A stretch of DNA of 48,974 bases from Pyrinomonadaceae bacterium (GTDB lineage: Bacteria; Acidobacteriota; Blastocatellia; Pyrinomonadales; Pyrinomonadaceae), in contig JAICGQ010000002.1 in NCBI GenBank assembly GCA_025923035.1, positions 1 to 48,974 on the forward strand. The letters run 5' to 3'. The notes below the pieces were generated by a model, which saw only the letters and a list, made by a program, of their open reading frames with translations, was not told where the DNA came from and searched no databases. Below, piece by piece: positions 8,693-18,800 of the stretch. Made by a program: the position numbers and the translations under genes. Within the stretch, counting starts at the first letter, position 1. Every line of letters begins with the position of its first letter.

Positions 8693-9837
8693 GTACCCAA
8701 AGATTTACACAACTAGCGCTGTTGTTGGTCTGCTGCTGCGGCGTCGTGTTGGGCCAGGGCCGGAACTTTACTCCCGTCGAAGGCGCGAACCTGAAGGCGA
8801 AGGTTGACGCCGCCATCGCTGCGGGAAAAGCGAGTGCACCGGGCGGACGCTTCTGGGTGGCGTACCAGTTTGAAGTTAAACCAGGAGTGGCGGTCGACTT
8901 CGAGATCGTCGATAGCGCCGGCGGTGTTTACATGTCGATGGATGGAACGTCGATGATGTTCGACCCGAGACATGAGACACGCGAGTTGGGCCTGTTTCAG
9001 CTCTTCGACGCGGCGGCCGAGGCCTTCACGCGCGTCGAAGTTTACAACCTGCAACGAAAGCACGAGTTCGGTGGCTACCCGGTTTACTGGGCCGGTCGCG
9101 TTTCGAATGAAGAAAGCCTGAATTATCTGAAGTCGATCACCGACTCGCCGGAACCGCAGAAGAAGCGGCTCGCCGAACGCGCAACGTTCGCAATCGCGTT
9201 GCATGACGATGCGCGCGTCGACGCGATACTGACCGAGATGATTCGCAAGCCCGTGTCGGAGAACATGCGCTCCCGTGCAATCTACTGGCTCGGCAACACC
9301 GGCGAAACGCAGGCGAAGAACACGCTGTTCACGGAGATCATTCGCAACACGCAGGAAAGCATCGAGACGCGTGCGAGTGCGATGTCGGCGTTGGGAATGA
9401 GCCGTTCGGCGGCGACGTTGCCGCTGCTGCAGAACCTGTTTGAAACGATGACGCCGCACGAACTCAAACGTCGCGCACTCGGCGGCATCGCGCGTAACGA
9501 CAACAGCGACGGCGCCGCGACGTACCTGATTCGCGTTGCGGAAACTGAGAAAGACATGGAGTTGCGCAAGAGCGCGATTACGAATCTTGGAAGGATTGCC
9601 GGTCAGAAGAGTCTTGGCGCGTTGACGAACGCGGTCGACGGCGATGCTGAAACCGAGATTCAGAAGCAGGCGGTCGTTGCGATTGGCCGCCGTGCGAAGG
9701 ACGAAGCAATTCCGATTTTGATTCGCACCGCGCGCAATCATCCGAAGATGCCCGTGCGCAAGACGGCGATTCAGGTGCTCGGACAAACGGGCGACGAACG
9801 TGCAGTCGCGTTTTTTAGAGAACTTCTCAGTAAATAA
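8689..9837 (+). CDS. Secreted HEAT-repeat protein, translationally coupled
   Basis: 382 aa; ATGA overlap with the preceding gene; HEAT units (RSRAIYWLGNTGETQAKNTLFTEIIRNTQE, RKTAIQVLGQTGDERAVAFFRELL). Confidence 0.85.
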   Translation: MSTQRFTQLALLLVCCCGVVLGQGRNFTPVEGANLKAKVDAAIAAGKASAPGGRFWVAYQFEVKPGVAVDFEIVDSAGGVYMSMDGTSMMFDPRHETRELGLFQLFDAAAEAFTRVEVYNLQRKHEFGGYPVYWAGRVSNEESLNYLKSITDSPEPQKKRLAERATFAIALHDDARVDAILTEMIRKPVSENMRSRAIYWLGNTGETQAKNTLFTEIIRNTQESIETRASAMSALGMSRSAATLPLLQNLFETMTPHELKRRALGGIARNDNSDGAATYLIRVAETEKDMELRKSAITNLGRIAGQKSLGALTNAVDGDAETEIQKQAVVAIGRRAKDEAIPILIRTARNHPKMPVRKTAIQVLGQTGDERAVAFFRELLSK

Positions 9838-9921
9838 TTCGTGTAACTAGTCATTATTTCTGCGTGCTCGGTTGGTTTGCGTTGCTCCCGCTGCCAAACA
9901 AAATCAAGGGAGGGTTTAGCG

Positions 9922-10278
9922 ATGAGTAGCTCGTTGACTTGGGAGAGGGAAACGAAACCCGTGTCACCTTCGACTTCGCCCAGTACGTCGCCAGTGACAC
10001 CGCACACCTTGAACAGCCTCAGAGAAGCCGCGCTAACGGTTCTGCGCGAAGTGGATTCGCTGAGCAGCAGGCTGCCGAATCCATCGCAGCAGTTTGGGTT
10101 ACAGGAGGAAGTTCAGCGCTACGAGATCGAGCTGATCAAAAGCGCGCTGCAACGGACTCGCGGCAATCAACGCCGGGCGGCGAAACTGCTGGGCGTGAAA
10201 GTCACCACGCTCAACTGCAAGATCAAGCGCTTCGGCATCTGCACCCACGACGACTCCGACGTAAGCGTCGTCGGGTAG
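9922..10278 (+). CDS. Fis-type helix-turn-helix protein
   Basis: C-terminal EEVQRYEIELIKSALQRTRGNQRRAAKLLGVKVTTLNCKIKRFGI is a Fis HTH. Start ATG 9922 has AGGGAGGG upstream. Confidence 0.85.
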   Translation: MSSSLTWERETKPVSPSTSPSTSPVTPHTLNSLREAALTVLREVDSLSSRLPNPSQQFGLQEEVQRYEIELIKSALQRTRGNQRRAAKLLGVKVTTLNCKIKRFGICTHDDSDVSVVG

Positions 10279-10285
10279 CTCCAGT

Positions 10286-11761
10286 TTATTTCATTCGCAC
10301 GCGCGCCAGGTTGCTGGTTTGGCCGCGTAGTGTGACGCTCACAAAAAGGGATTGACTCGCGGGTGTGTTCGCCGGCAATTTGGCGATCACCTGTGATACT
10401 CCGTCAGCGCCCGGCAAGGGTCCAACGAACTCCACTTCCAGCGGAAAGACGTTCATGCTCGCGTCCTGAAGCCTCGCCGTAACCGCGGAACTGTTTTCAC
10501 CCGCCCCCAATTGAAGATTGCTGACAAACAAACTCAACCGCGTTTGTCGATCGGTCGTGAGACTGAAGTTGATGAGGTTCGTGAGCCCAAACGGATCGCG
10601 CGACATCGATGGCGAATCGAGCGCGATTGCCAGATCGCTGTTTTCTTCCGTCGCGATCACGGGCGCCGGACCAAGCGGCGGATTGAATTGAACTCGAAAC
10701 ACCGCTCCCGATCCGATCGACAAATAGTACAGACTACCGTCAGCCCCGACCTTCAGATCCACAGGTTGCGAAATGCCGGTCGCAAATGCCGACGCCGTTC
10801 CTGTTGCGGGATCGAAAACCCGTATCCAACCACTTCCCAGATCGGCGAAGAAATATTTACCGACGAAGCTCGACGGAAACTGGACCGTTGCCGGATTGTA
10901 AAAAGTACCGCCGGTGATGGCGAATCCTGTCGTTGGACTCAATCCGTGTCCGTAAGCAAAGAGCGGCGAACGGAAGTTAATGTCCGTCGTCGGGCCTTCC
11001 GTAGTGGGCCAACCGTAATTCGATCCGGCGATGCCGTCGTTGATCTCTTCCCAGGTGTTTTGCCCGACGTCGTTGATAAACATCCGACCCGTGCCCGGTT
11101 GAAACGCGAACGTAAAAGGATTGCGCAAGCCGAGCGCCCAGATCGAGCGATTGTTTCCGGTCGCCTGGTTGAAAAACGGATTGTCGGTCGGGATCGATCC
11201 GTCTGAATTGATGCGCAGGATCTTGCCGAGCATGTTGTTGAGCGTTTGCGAGTTTGACTGCGTAGCGTTCTCACCGGTGGCGATGTAGAGCTTGCCGTCT
11301 GGTCCGAAATGGATTGCGCCGCCGTTGTGGTTCGTCGCCGACGTGAGCGGATTCAGTTCGAGAATGATCGCTTCGCTTCCGGGTACAACGACGTCGCCGT
11401 TCGCGGTAAAGCGGCTCACGCGATTGTGACGCGGATTGCTCGGAACCGTGTAATAGACGTAAAGAAAGTTATTGGTCGCGAAACCAGGGTCGAAAGCGAT
11501 GCCAAGCAGACCACGCTCGCCGGCGGGATCGACTGACAAAGTCATGAAAGGCGCCGGCAAAAGCGCGCCGTTCTTGATGACGCGCAACGCGCCGCCCTGC
11601 TGACACACGAAGATTCGGCCATCAGGCGCGATCGCCATTGCCGTGGGACTCGAAAGCCCTGTGATTGAAGTTTCCGCGAAGTTTGCGGGGAGCGTTGCCG
11701 CTTTTAGTGGGCCCAGGGACGCCAGGAACAGAACTATTAGTAATAAAAAACACCGGTACAT
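10286..11761 (-). CDS. PQQ-dependent (soluble glucose/sorbosone type) sugar dehydrogenase with distinct C-terminal domain
   Basis: 491 aa; APDGRIFVCQQGGALRVIKNGALL, NHNGGAIHFGPDGKLYIATGEN and DVGQNTWEEINDGIAGSNYGWP. Confidence 0.9.
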   Translation of the reverse strand: MYRCFLLLIVLFLASLGPLKAATLPANFAETSITGLSSPTAMAIAPDGRIFVCQQGGALRVIKNGALLPAPFMTLSVDPAGERGLLGIAFDPGFATNNFLYVYYTVPSNPRHNRVSRFTANGDVVVPGSEAIILELNPLTSATNHNGGAIHFGPDGKLYIATGENATQSNSQTLNNMLGKILRINSDGSIPTDNPFFNQATGNNRSIWALGLRNPFTFAFQPGTGRMFINDVGQNTWEEINDGIAGSNYGWPTTEGPTTDINFRSPLFAYGHGLSPTTGFAITGGTFYNPATVQFPSSFVGKYFFADLGSGWIRVFDPATGTASAFATGISQPVDLKVGADGSLYYLSIGSGAVFRVQFNPPLGPAPVIATEENSDLAIALDSPSMSRDPFGLTNLINFSLTTDRQTRLSLFVSNLQLGAGENSSAVTARLQDASMNVFPLEVEFVGPLPGADGVSQVIAKLPANTPASQSLFVSVTLRGQTSNLARVRMK

Positions 11762-11885
11762 CGAATTTATTCCATTTTGTGTTTGCGAAGCGAAATGGGG
11801 GATTACTTTCGCGAGCGGGAGTGGTTAAACTTTATGCCGTCGAGAAACGTAACGTCAACATATTTATAATTCTGCGTAAACTCCC

Positions 11886-13112
11886 ATGCCGTTCCTCGAA
11901 GCTCTCAAACTCGCAATCTCCGCAATTCTCAGTCATAAACTGCGGTCGTTTCTGACGCTGCTGGGCGTGATTTTCGGTGTTGCTACCGTGATTGTGGTCG
12001 TGTCGCTGATCGAAGGCTTCAACGTTTACGTGGACGAAAAGATCGCGGACATCGGGACCAACGCCTTCGCCGTGCGCAAGTATTCCATTGACGATTTCGC
12101 CAGCATTGAAGCGCTGAGTGCCGCGCGACGACGCAACAAGGACATCACGCTGGAAGACGCCGAAGCGTTACGCGCGCGCGGCGGCGCGATTCACGAAGTC
12201 GGCACGAAAGCGCAGGGGATCGGCGACGTGAAGTTTGGCTCGAAGACGTTGTCGCGCATGTTCATCAACGCGACGACACCAAACATCGCGGACATCGAAC
12301 GCATTGAGGCGCAGGCGGGCCGCTATTTCAATAAGGCTGAAGACGATTCGCGCCGCAACGTCTGTTTCATCGGCGCTGATGTGGCCGATAAACTGTTTCC
12401 GACCGCAGATCCGGTGGGACAAACGATCAGGATCGACGGGCGTACTTACGAAGTCGTCGGCGTCGGTAAAGCGCTCGGATCGGTGTTTGGCCAACCGCGA
12501 GACATGTACGTCTCCATGCCGCTGCAGACGTTTCTGGCGGCCTACGGTTCGCGCCGGAGTTTAGGCATCAGCGTTACGTCGTCGGGTCCGGAGACTTATC
12601 AGGACGCGATCGACGAAGCGACCGCAGTGATGCGCACGCGGCGCAAACTCCCGCCGAGCGAGAAAGACAACTTCGGCATCATCACGCCCAAGGCGATCAA
12701 CGAGCTGCGCGACAAGATTTTCGGCACGATCCAAATCGCTGCCGTCGGCGTCACGTCGATTTCGCTCGTCGTCGGCGGCATCGTGATCATGAACATCATG
12801 CTGGTGAGCGTGACGGAACGGACGAAGGAGATCGGCATTCGCAAGAGCATTGGCGCGCGGCGCAGCGACATTGTGAAACAGTTTCTCGCCGAGTCGACGA
12901 TGCTCTCGCTTTGCGGCGGCGCGATTGGGGTCACGATTGCGTATCTGCTGGCCAAGCTTGTCGCGGTGCTTACGCCGGTGCCGACGTCGTTGCCGTTGGT
13001 GGCGGTGACGTTTGCGCTGGTCGTGTCGGCGAGTGTGGGTTTGATTTCGGGAGTTTATCCGGCGTGGCGTGCTGCGCGACTCGATCCGATCGAAGCGTTG
13101 CGTGTTGAATAG
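11886..13112 (+). CDS. ABC transporter permease (MacB/FtsX type)
   Basis: 408 aa; AISAILSHKLRSFLTLLGVIFGVATVIVVVSL and NIMLVSVTERTKEIGIRKSIGARRSDIVKQFLAESTMLSL. Confidence 0.92.
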   Translation: MPFLEALKLAISAILSHKLRSFLTLLGVIFGVATVIVVVSLIEGFNVYVDEKIADIGTNAFAVRKYSIDDFASIEALSAARRRNKDITLEDAEALRARGGAIHEVGTKAQGIGDVKFGSKTLSRMFINATTPNIADIERIEAQAGRYFNKAEDDSRRNVCFIGADVADKLFPTADPVGQTIRIDGRTYEVVGVGKALGSVFGQPRDMYVSMPLQTFLAAYGSRRSLGISVTSSGPETYQDAIDEATAVMRTRRKLPPSEKDNFGIITPKAINELRDKIFGTIQIAAVGVTSISLVVGGIVIMNIMLVSVTERTKEIGIRKSIGARRSDIVKQFLAESTMLSLCGGAIGVTIAYLLAKLVAVLTPVPTSLPLVAVTFALVVSASVGLISGVYPAWRAARLDPIEALRVE

Positions 13113-13226
13113 TTGTACTTAGTTTTTGGTGCTTTGTGCTTTGTTCGCAGGTTGACAGGTGAATTCGAATCGAGCAGTACACCAGAGAACGAAGAACCAA
13201 GAACAAAGCACCAAGCACAAAACACA
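13113..13226. repeat. Heptamer-based inverted repeat, copy B
   Basis: Left arm TTGTACTTAGTTTTTGGTGCTTTGTGCTTTGTTC (13113-13146). Right arm GAAGAACCAAGAACAAAGCACCAAGCACAAAACACA (13191-13226). It fills the whole gap between two permease genes. Confidence 0.8.
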
Positions 13227-14495
13227 ATGAAATTTTCCGGCGGCCATTTTTTCGAAAACGTGCGCATGGGTCTCGACACCTTGTGGCAGCACAAACTCCG
13301 TTCGTTCCTGACGGTGCTCGGCGTCGTGATCGGCACGATGACGGTGATCGTTATCGCCGCGTTTGTTTCCGGCATCGACCAGCGTGTGGCGAAGGAGATC
13401 GAGTCGTTCGGCACCAACTCGATCTACATCTATCGCTTCGATCCGGGGTTCAACTTCAATCCGTCAGCCGAAGAACGAATGCGGAAGCCGCTCAGTTACG
13501 ACGACATGGTCGCGATTCGGACGGAGTGTCCTTCGGTTGCTTACGCGACGGCTTTCATGTCGCCCGTTGACTTCTTCGGTGGTCCATTCACGGAGCGAGT
13601 CTTCGTGCGGCATCGTGACATCGAAATGAAGAACGCGGCGGTCCAGGGTACCTCTTCCTCGTACTTCAAGATGGGCGTGACGAACATCGCGGAAGGTCGT
13701 TATTTCACCGACGAAGAAGACGCGCTGCATGCGAATGTCGTCGTGATTGGTAACGACGTCGCAAACACGTTGTTCCCGTACACGAAAGCCGTGGACCAAA
13801 CCGTTTCGATCAACGGACGGATTTATCGCGTTGTCGGTGTGCTGGCTGAACGCGACATCTTTCTCGTTGGCGCGGAGGATCCCAACAACGAGAACAAAGC
13901 CGTCTACATGCCTTACCTGACGCTGCGCAAACTTTATCCGGACGTAGACGACAACTTCGTGATGGCCCAGGCGCATGCGGGGAAGATGGACGCGGCGGTT
14001 GAAGAGATTCGCGAGTTGCTGCGACGCCGGCGCAAGGTGGCGTATGACAAACCGGACAATTTCGGAATTTCAACGTCGGATCAGATCCTGACGCAGTTTG
14101 GCGCGATCACCGGCGGGATATTCGCGTTGATGGTGGCGATCTCGAGTGTCGGGTTGCTGATCGGTGGGATCGGTGTGATGAATATCATGCTGGTGTCGGT
14201 CACGGAGCGGACGCGCGAGATTGGCGTGCGCAAAGCGATTGGTGCGCGAAAGCGCGACATCGTGGCGCAGTTTCTGATCGAAGCCGGAACGCTGACAGGA
14301 GTTGGAGGTTTGCTTGGGATCGCCGTCGGCAGTGGTCTCGCGTTGCTGATTCAGATGTTGATGCCGACGTACATTCCACTGTGGGCGCCGATCGTCGGGT
14401 TTGTTGTATCGGTCGGACTTGGTGTGGTGTTTGGATTGTGGCCCGCCTGGAAAGCCGCGCGGTTGAATCCGATCGAAGCGCTTCGCTACGAGTAG
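13227..14495 (+). CDS. ABC transporter permease (MacB/FtsX type), paralog of the preceding gene
   Basis: Start reassigned to ATG 13227 (MKFSGGHFFENVRMGLDTLWQHKLRSFLTVLGVVIGTMTVIVIAAF). The 38 aa upstream in the ORF track are translated repeat. Confidence 0.9.
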   Translation: MKFSGGHFFENVRMGLDTLWQHKLRSFLTVLGVVIGTMTVIVIAAFVSGIDQRVAKEIESFGTNSIYIYRFDPGFNFNPSAEERMRKPLSYDDMVAIRTECPSVAYATAFMSPVDFFGGPFTERVFVRHRDIEMKNAAVQGTSSSYFKMGVTNIAEGRYFTDEEDALHANVVVIGNDVANTLFPYTKAVDQTVSINGRIYRVVGVLAERDIFLVGAEDPNNENKAVYMPYLTLRKLYPDVDDNFVMAQAHAGKMDAAVEEIRELLRRRRKVAYDKPDNFGISTSDQILTQFGAITGGIFALMVAISSVGLLIGGIGVMNIMLVSVTERTREIGVRKAIGARKRDIVAQFLIEAGTLTGVGGLLGIAVGSGLALLIQMLMPTYIPLWAPIVGFVVSVGLGVVFGLWPAWKAARLNPIEALRYE

Positions 14496-14499
14496 ATTT

Positions 14500-15819
14500 T
14501 TAGTTGGAGCCGGGGGCGAAGTAAGAGCGGCGACCGAGGATTGTGTATTCCGGGTGGCCTTTGACCTGAAAGTTCATCAGGCGTCGTTTGCCGTCGCGTT
14601 CTTTATTGGTCGGATAGTAACCGACGATGTAGCGCTGGCTGATATCTGACATGATGCGCGAGTATATTCCCTGCGCCTGCGACGGCTGCTCGAGATATTC
14701 CGTCCAGCCACCGGAGAGCGGTGCGACCGCCGCCAGCGCTTCCTGCAATTTCGCATTGTCTTGAGCGCGCATGCGCAGCACCTGGAGCGGCACGACTTTC
14801 TTGCGTGCCTCCTGTCGCGCCATGAAAGCCTCTCTCGCCTTCTTGCTCAACGTCGGCAGCATCTCGTTGATGGCCCGCTCGTCTTCGGCTTTCACAATCG
14901 CCAACTGCTGCTCCGGATCCAGTCCGACAAGCTTCGCTCCGGGCACAACCGTATAGATCGTCGCGCGCGACTTCTCGACGGTTTTGTAAACGTCGTCGAG
15001 ACTAAACTCAGTCATACCACTTCGCTGGAGCTGCCGTCTTTGCTCGACCTGTCCTTGCACGATCGCGACTAGCTCAGGCGGAAGATCAGGCGGCGTTTGC
15101 GGCACGATGATCGAGTTGCGCAAGTATTCCGCTTCATCGCCGTCCGTTTGAAAAATCACGATCGGCCGCTGGTCTTCGTCGTCAAACGCTTCCTTCAACG
15201 TGGCCATCAACGCGCTGTACTGAGCACTCTTGCCAAACTGCCTGCGCGTGCCGCCAATTCCAAGGAAGCCTTCGTTTCCACGACTCTTCTCCAGCAGCGT
15301 ATTCAGCTTCTTCTTGAGTTCGCGCTTATCGTTCGTGAACTCGGAGAGCAGTTCGACGTCGTCGGTAACGATCGCCATGCGATCCAGTGGTCCAAGCTTA
15401 TCGACCAGCACGCCGGCGGCCTCGACGCTGTTCTTGATGTAAGGAAACTGGCTGCCGCTGTAGTCGATGATCAGAACGATCGAGCGCGGCAGGCTGCGAT
15501 TGTCGCCGAGTACGAAATGACCGATCTGTTGTGGCGTGTCGTCTTCGGTGATTACGAAGTCTGACTCTTTGAGTCCCTGAACCGGTTTACCCTGCTTATC
15601 CAGGACGAGCAGTTCGGAAACGACGAGCGCCGTCTCAATCTTGATTACGTCGTCGTCATCAGAGGGGGTGCTGCGGGTGTCGGTAGTCGAATTCGTTTGC
15701 GGATCCCACTTCAGTTTTTTGAGGCTTGATCCGAAATCTTTGAGCTTAGGCTTCTCCCCGGACTGGGCAAGGGCCAGACCAGGGAGAAGCAATAAAACAA
15801 TGAGTACAACCCGAATCAT
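14500..15819 (-). CDS. Secreted VWFA-domain protein
   Basis: 439 aa; SIVLIIDYSGSQFPYIKNSVEAA is MIDAS-like; VFQTDGDEAEYLRNS; signal peptide. Confidence 0.85.
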   Translation of the reverse strand: MIRVVLIVLLLLPGLALAQSGEKPKLKDFGSSLKKLKWDPQTNSTTDTRSTPSDDDDVIKIETALVVSELLVLDKQGKPVQGLKESDFVITEDDTPQQIGHFVLGDNRSLPRSIVLIIDYSGSQFPYIKNSVEAAGVLVDKLGPLDRMAIVTDDVELLSEFTNDKRELKKKLNTLLEKSRGNEGFLGIGGTRRQFGKSAQYSALMATLKEAFDDEDQRPIVIFQTDGDEAEYLRNSIIVPQTPPDLPPELVAIVQGQVEQRRQLQRSGMTEFSLDDVYKTVEKSRATIYTVVPGAKLVGLDPEQQLAIVKAEDERAINEMLPTLSKKAREAFMARQEARKKVVPLQVLRMRAQDNAKLQEALAAVAPLSGGWTEYLEQPSQAQGIYSRIMSDISQRYIVGYYPTNKERDGKRRLMNFQVKGHPEYTILGRRSYFAPGSN

Positions 15820-15822
15820 GTA

Positions 15823-18800
15823 CTAGTTTGAAGCCGGCCGCTTGCCCCAGGTTGGCGGCGGCGGCTCGGTTGCGGAACGATTCACCGGTTTTTCTTTCAA
15901 CATCCGCATCGCTTCCTGCACAGCCCGTTCGAGTTGCGGATCGCGTCCGGCGATGACGTCTTTCGGCCAATTCTCGACGTCGATGTCCGGGCCGACACCT
16001 TCGTTCTCGACCGCCCACTTGCCGTCGCGCGTAAAGAAACCACCGCGCGGGGCGATCATCGAACCACCGTCGACAAACGGCGGCGTGTCAGCGGTGTGGA
16101 CCAATCCGCCCCACGTCCGTTTGCCGATTAGCGGACCGATCTTTCGTCGCCTGAACATGTACGGCATCAGGTCTCCACCCGATCCGGCCATCTCGTTAAT
16201 GATCATCACCTTCGGTCCCCAAATCCCGGCGGCCGGACTGGTGAACGGGAAACGATCGCCGGCGACGTTGTTGAAATAGCCGTCGAAATCGCGCTGGAGG
16301 ACGTCGATGATGTAGTCGGCCGCGGAGCCGCCGCCGTTGAAACGTTCATCGACGACGACGCCTTTCTTGTCCTGTTGCGAGAAGTAGTAGCGGTTGAAGC
16401 TGGTGTATCCCGGCTGGCCGGTGTTCGGCAGGTAGACGTACGCGAGTTGTCCATCCGACAACTTCTCGACCAGACGTCGATTCGATTCGACCCACGCGCG
16501 TCCGCGCAGTGCTGCTTCGCTCGCGACTGGAATCACAGTCACCGTGCGCGAGCCTTCCATCACCGGTTGGCTGTTGACCGTGAGCGTCGTTTGACGGTTT
16601 GCGGTGCCGTCAAGCAGTCGATGAATGTTGTCAGGCGCGCGAAGTTCGATGCCGTTGATCGCGAGAATGTAATCGCCGGTGTTTACGTTCGCTCCCGGTG
16701 TTGCGAGCGGCGAACGCAGATCGGGGTTCCAGCTTTCGTTGTCGAAGATGCGTGTCACTTTGTAACGACCGTTTTCGATAACGAAGTCTGCGCCAAGTAG
16801 ACCACCGACTTGCTGCGGCACGGTCGGCATGTCGCCGCCGCGAACATACGAGTGTCCGACGGCGATCTCCGCGCCCATCATGTCCATCAGGTAATTCAAA
16901 TCGGCGCGATGCAGCACGTACGGCAGAAACTGGCCGTACATCTGTTTCATCCCGGGCCAGTCAGCGCCGTGCATGTTCGGAACGTAGAGGTAGTCGCGTT
17001 GGAGACGCCAGCCTTCGTTGAAGATCTGTTTGAACTCTTCCTTCGGTTCGAGATACATGCGAAGCGAGTAGTTGATACGTCCGGCGCCGGCCTGTGGCGG
17101 ATTGCGATCGGCATCCACGAGGAACAACTGCGGCGCCGGCGCCGGTCCATCGCCGCCACCTGGTCCACCAAACTGTCCGCCACCGCCGCCGCCCGCGCGA
17201 TAAACGATCTTGCGACGATCGGCGCTGATCTCGTAAGCAAGGACACCGCTCGCGAAGGTGTTCACACGACGATCGCACAGGCGATAGCGCTGTAGTTCAT
17301 TTGGCGCGCCTGGTCCTCGACCCGTCTCCAGGTAAAACACGGTTCCATCAATCCCGGCTTGTAAATCGGTGTATTGACGTTGGGCGACGCCAGCGATAGC
17401 AATGATTCGTTGTGATAGTCCATCAAAATCGATCTGAACTGTCACCGGACCACGTGGGCCACGCTGGGCAGGTGTTTCACCACCTTCACCGCCGCCGCCA
17501 CCTCCAGCGGGTGCTCCCGCGGGCGGTTCACATGCGCCGGGCGCAGGTCGAGCGCGTCCCGTTCCAACGCCGCGATCTTCATCACTCTCCGGCAGCAACG
17601 GACTCGCATCTGTCTTCTTCAACACCGCCAGATACAGTCCAAAGGTCGTCTCGCGATCGTAGGAAGTCATATCCAGCCACTGCGAGCGCAAGCCGAAATC
17701 GGTCGACGCGAGGAACCACAAATACTTCCCACTCGCGTCCCACGTCGGCCAAACAGCGTCAGCCAATCCGTCCGTGATCTGCTTTGACTCACCAGTCTCG
17801 ACGTTGCTGATAAAGATCGCGTGATAAAGCGAACGCAGGCGTCCCGAATAAGCGACCCACTTCGAATCCGGACTCCACGTCGGATTCAACGTGCGCTGCG
17901 GCACCATCCACGGATCGTTGCCGACGACCTTTGCCTGCTCAGTTGCGATATCGAGCACCCAGACTTTCAGGTTCGTGTCCGTGAACAGAAGCTTCTTCGA
18001 ATCGGGAGACCACGACGGTGTGTAGTAGCGCGTGGGTTTCGCGATCGTGATCTCACGCGGCGGTGTCAAGCCATCCTGCGCTTCGATCACGAGCTTGTAC
18101 TCGCCTGACTTGTCGCTGAAGTACGAAACAAATTTCCCGTCCGGTGACCATGCCGGATCGCGTTCGGCGGAACCGCTCGAGTTCGTGAGATTGCGCACGT
18201 CACCTTTGTCGGCTGGGATCGTAAAAATCTCGCCACGCGCTTCGACGACCACGCGTTTGCCCGTTGGCGACACGGCCATGTTCGTGATGCGGTTCGAAAC
18301 GTCTTCCCAGTTGGGCATCATCCACGGAAAGTCGCCCGTCGCCACGATGTTGACGACTTTCGCCTTGCCGCTCTTCGGATCCAGTTCGTGAACGTATCCG
18401 GCCTGTTCAAACACGATCGTGCCTGAGCCCGAGTCCATCGACTTCACGTCGAAGTCGGTAAACTTCGTAACCTGCGTCAACTTTTGAGTCCTGGTTTGAA
18501 ACTCCCAAACGTTCGCGACTCCGTCGCGATCGGAGATGAAGTAAACCGAGTCGCCGACCCACACGGGCATCGTGTCTTTCGAATCTGTCCATGGCGGTGA
18601 AATGAGATCGTAAGTTTTCAGATCGACGATCCAGATCGGACGGTTTTGTCCGCCGCGATAGTTGCGACGCTCTTCGTCCCACGAGTTGTTCATGCGATAC
18701 GCGATGCGAGTGCCGTCGGGAGAAATCTTGCCCTGGTAAGCGCGTGGTATCGGCATTGGTTCCTCGACGCCGCCTTCGGACGAGACGGTCCAGAAGCGCG

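Noticed and set aside
8713-9786. 357-aa minus-strand ORF
   Set aside because: Antisense to the HEAT-repeat gene, Arg/His-rich, no recognisable family.
16900-17600. Gly-rich coding segments in the tricorn homolog, considered as a frameshift or repeat insertion
   Set aside because: The frame stays open and the segments are flexible linkers between domains (GGGGGGEGGE, GGGGGGQFGGPGGG).
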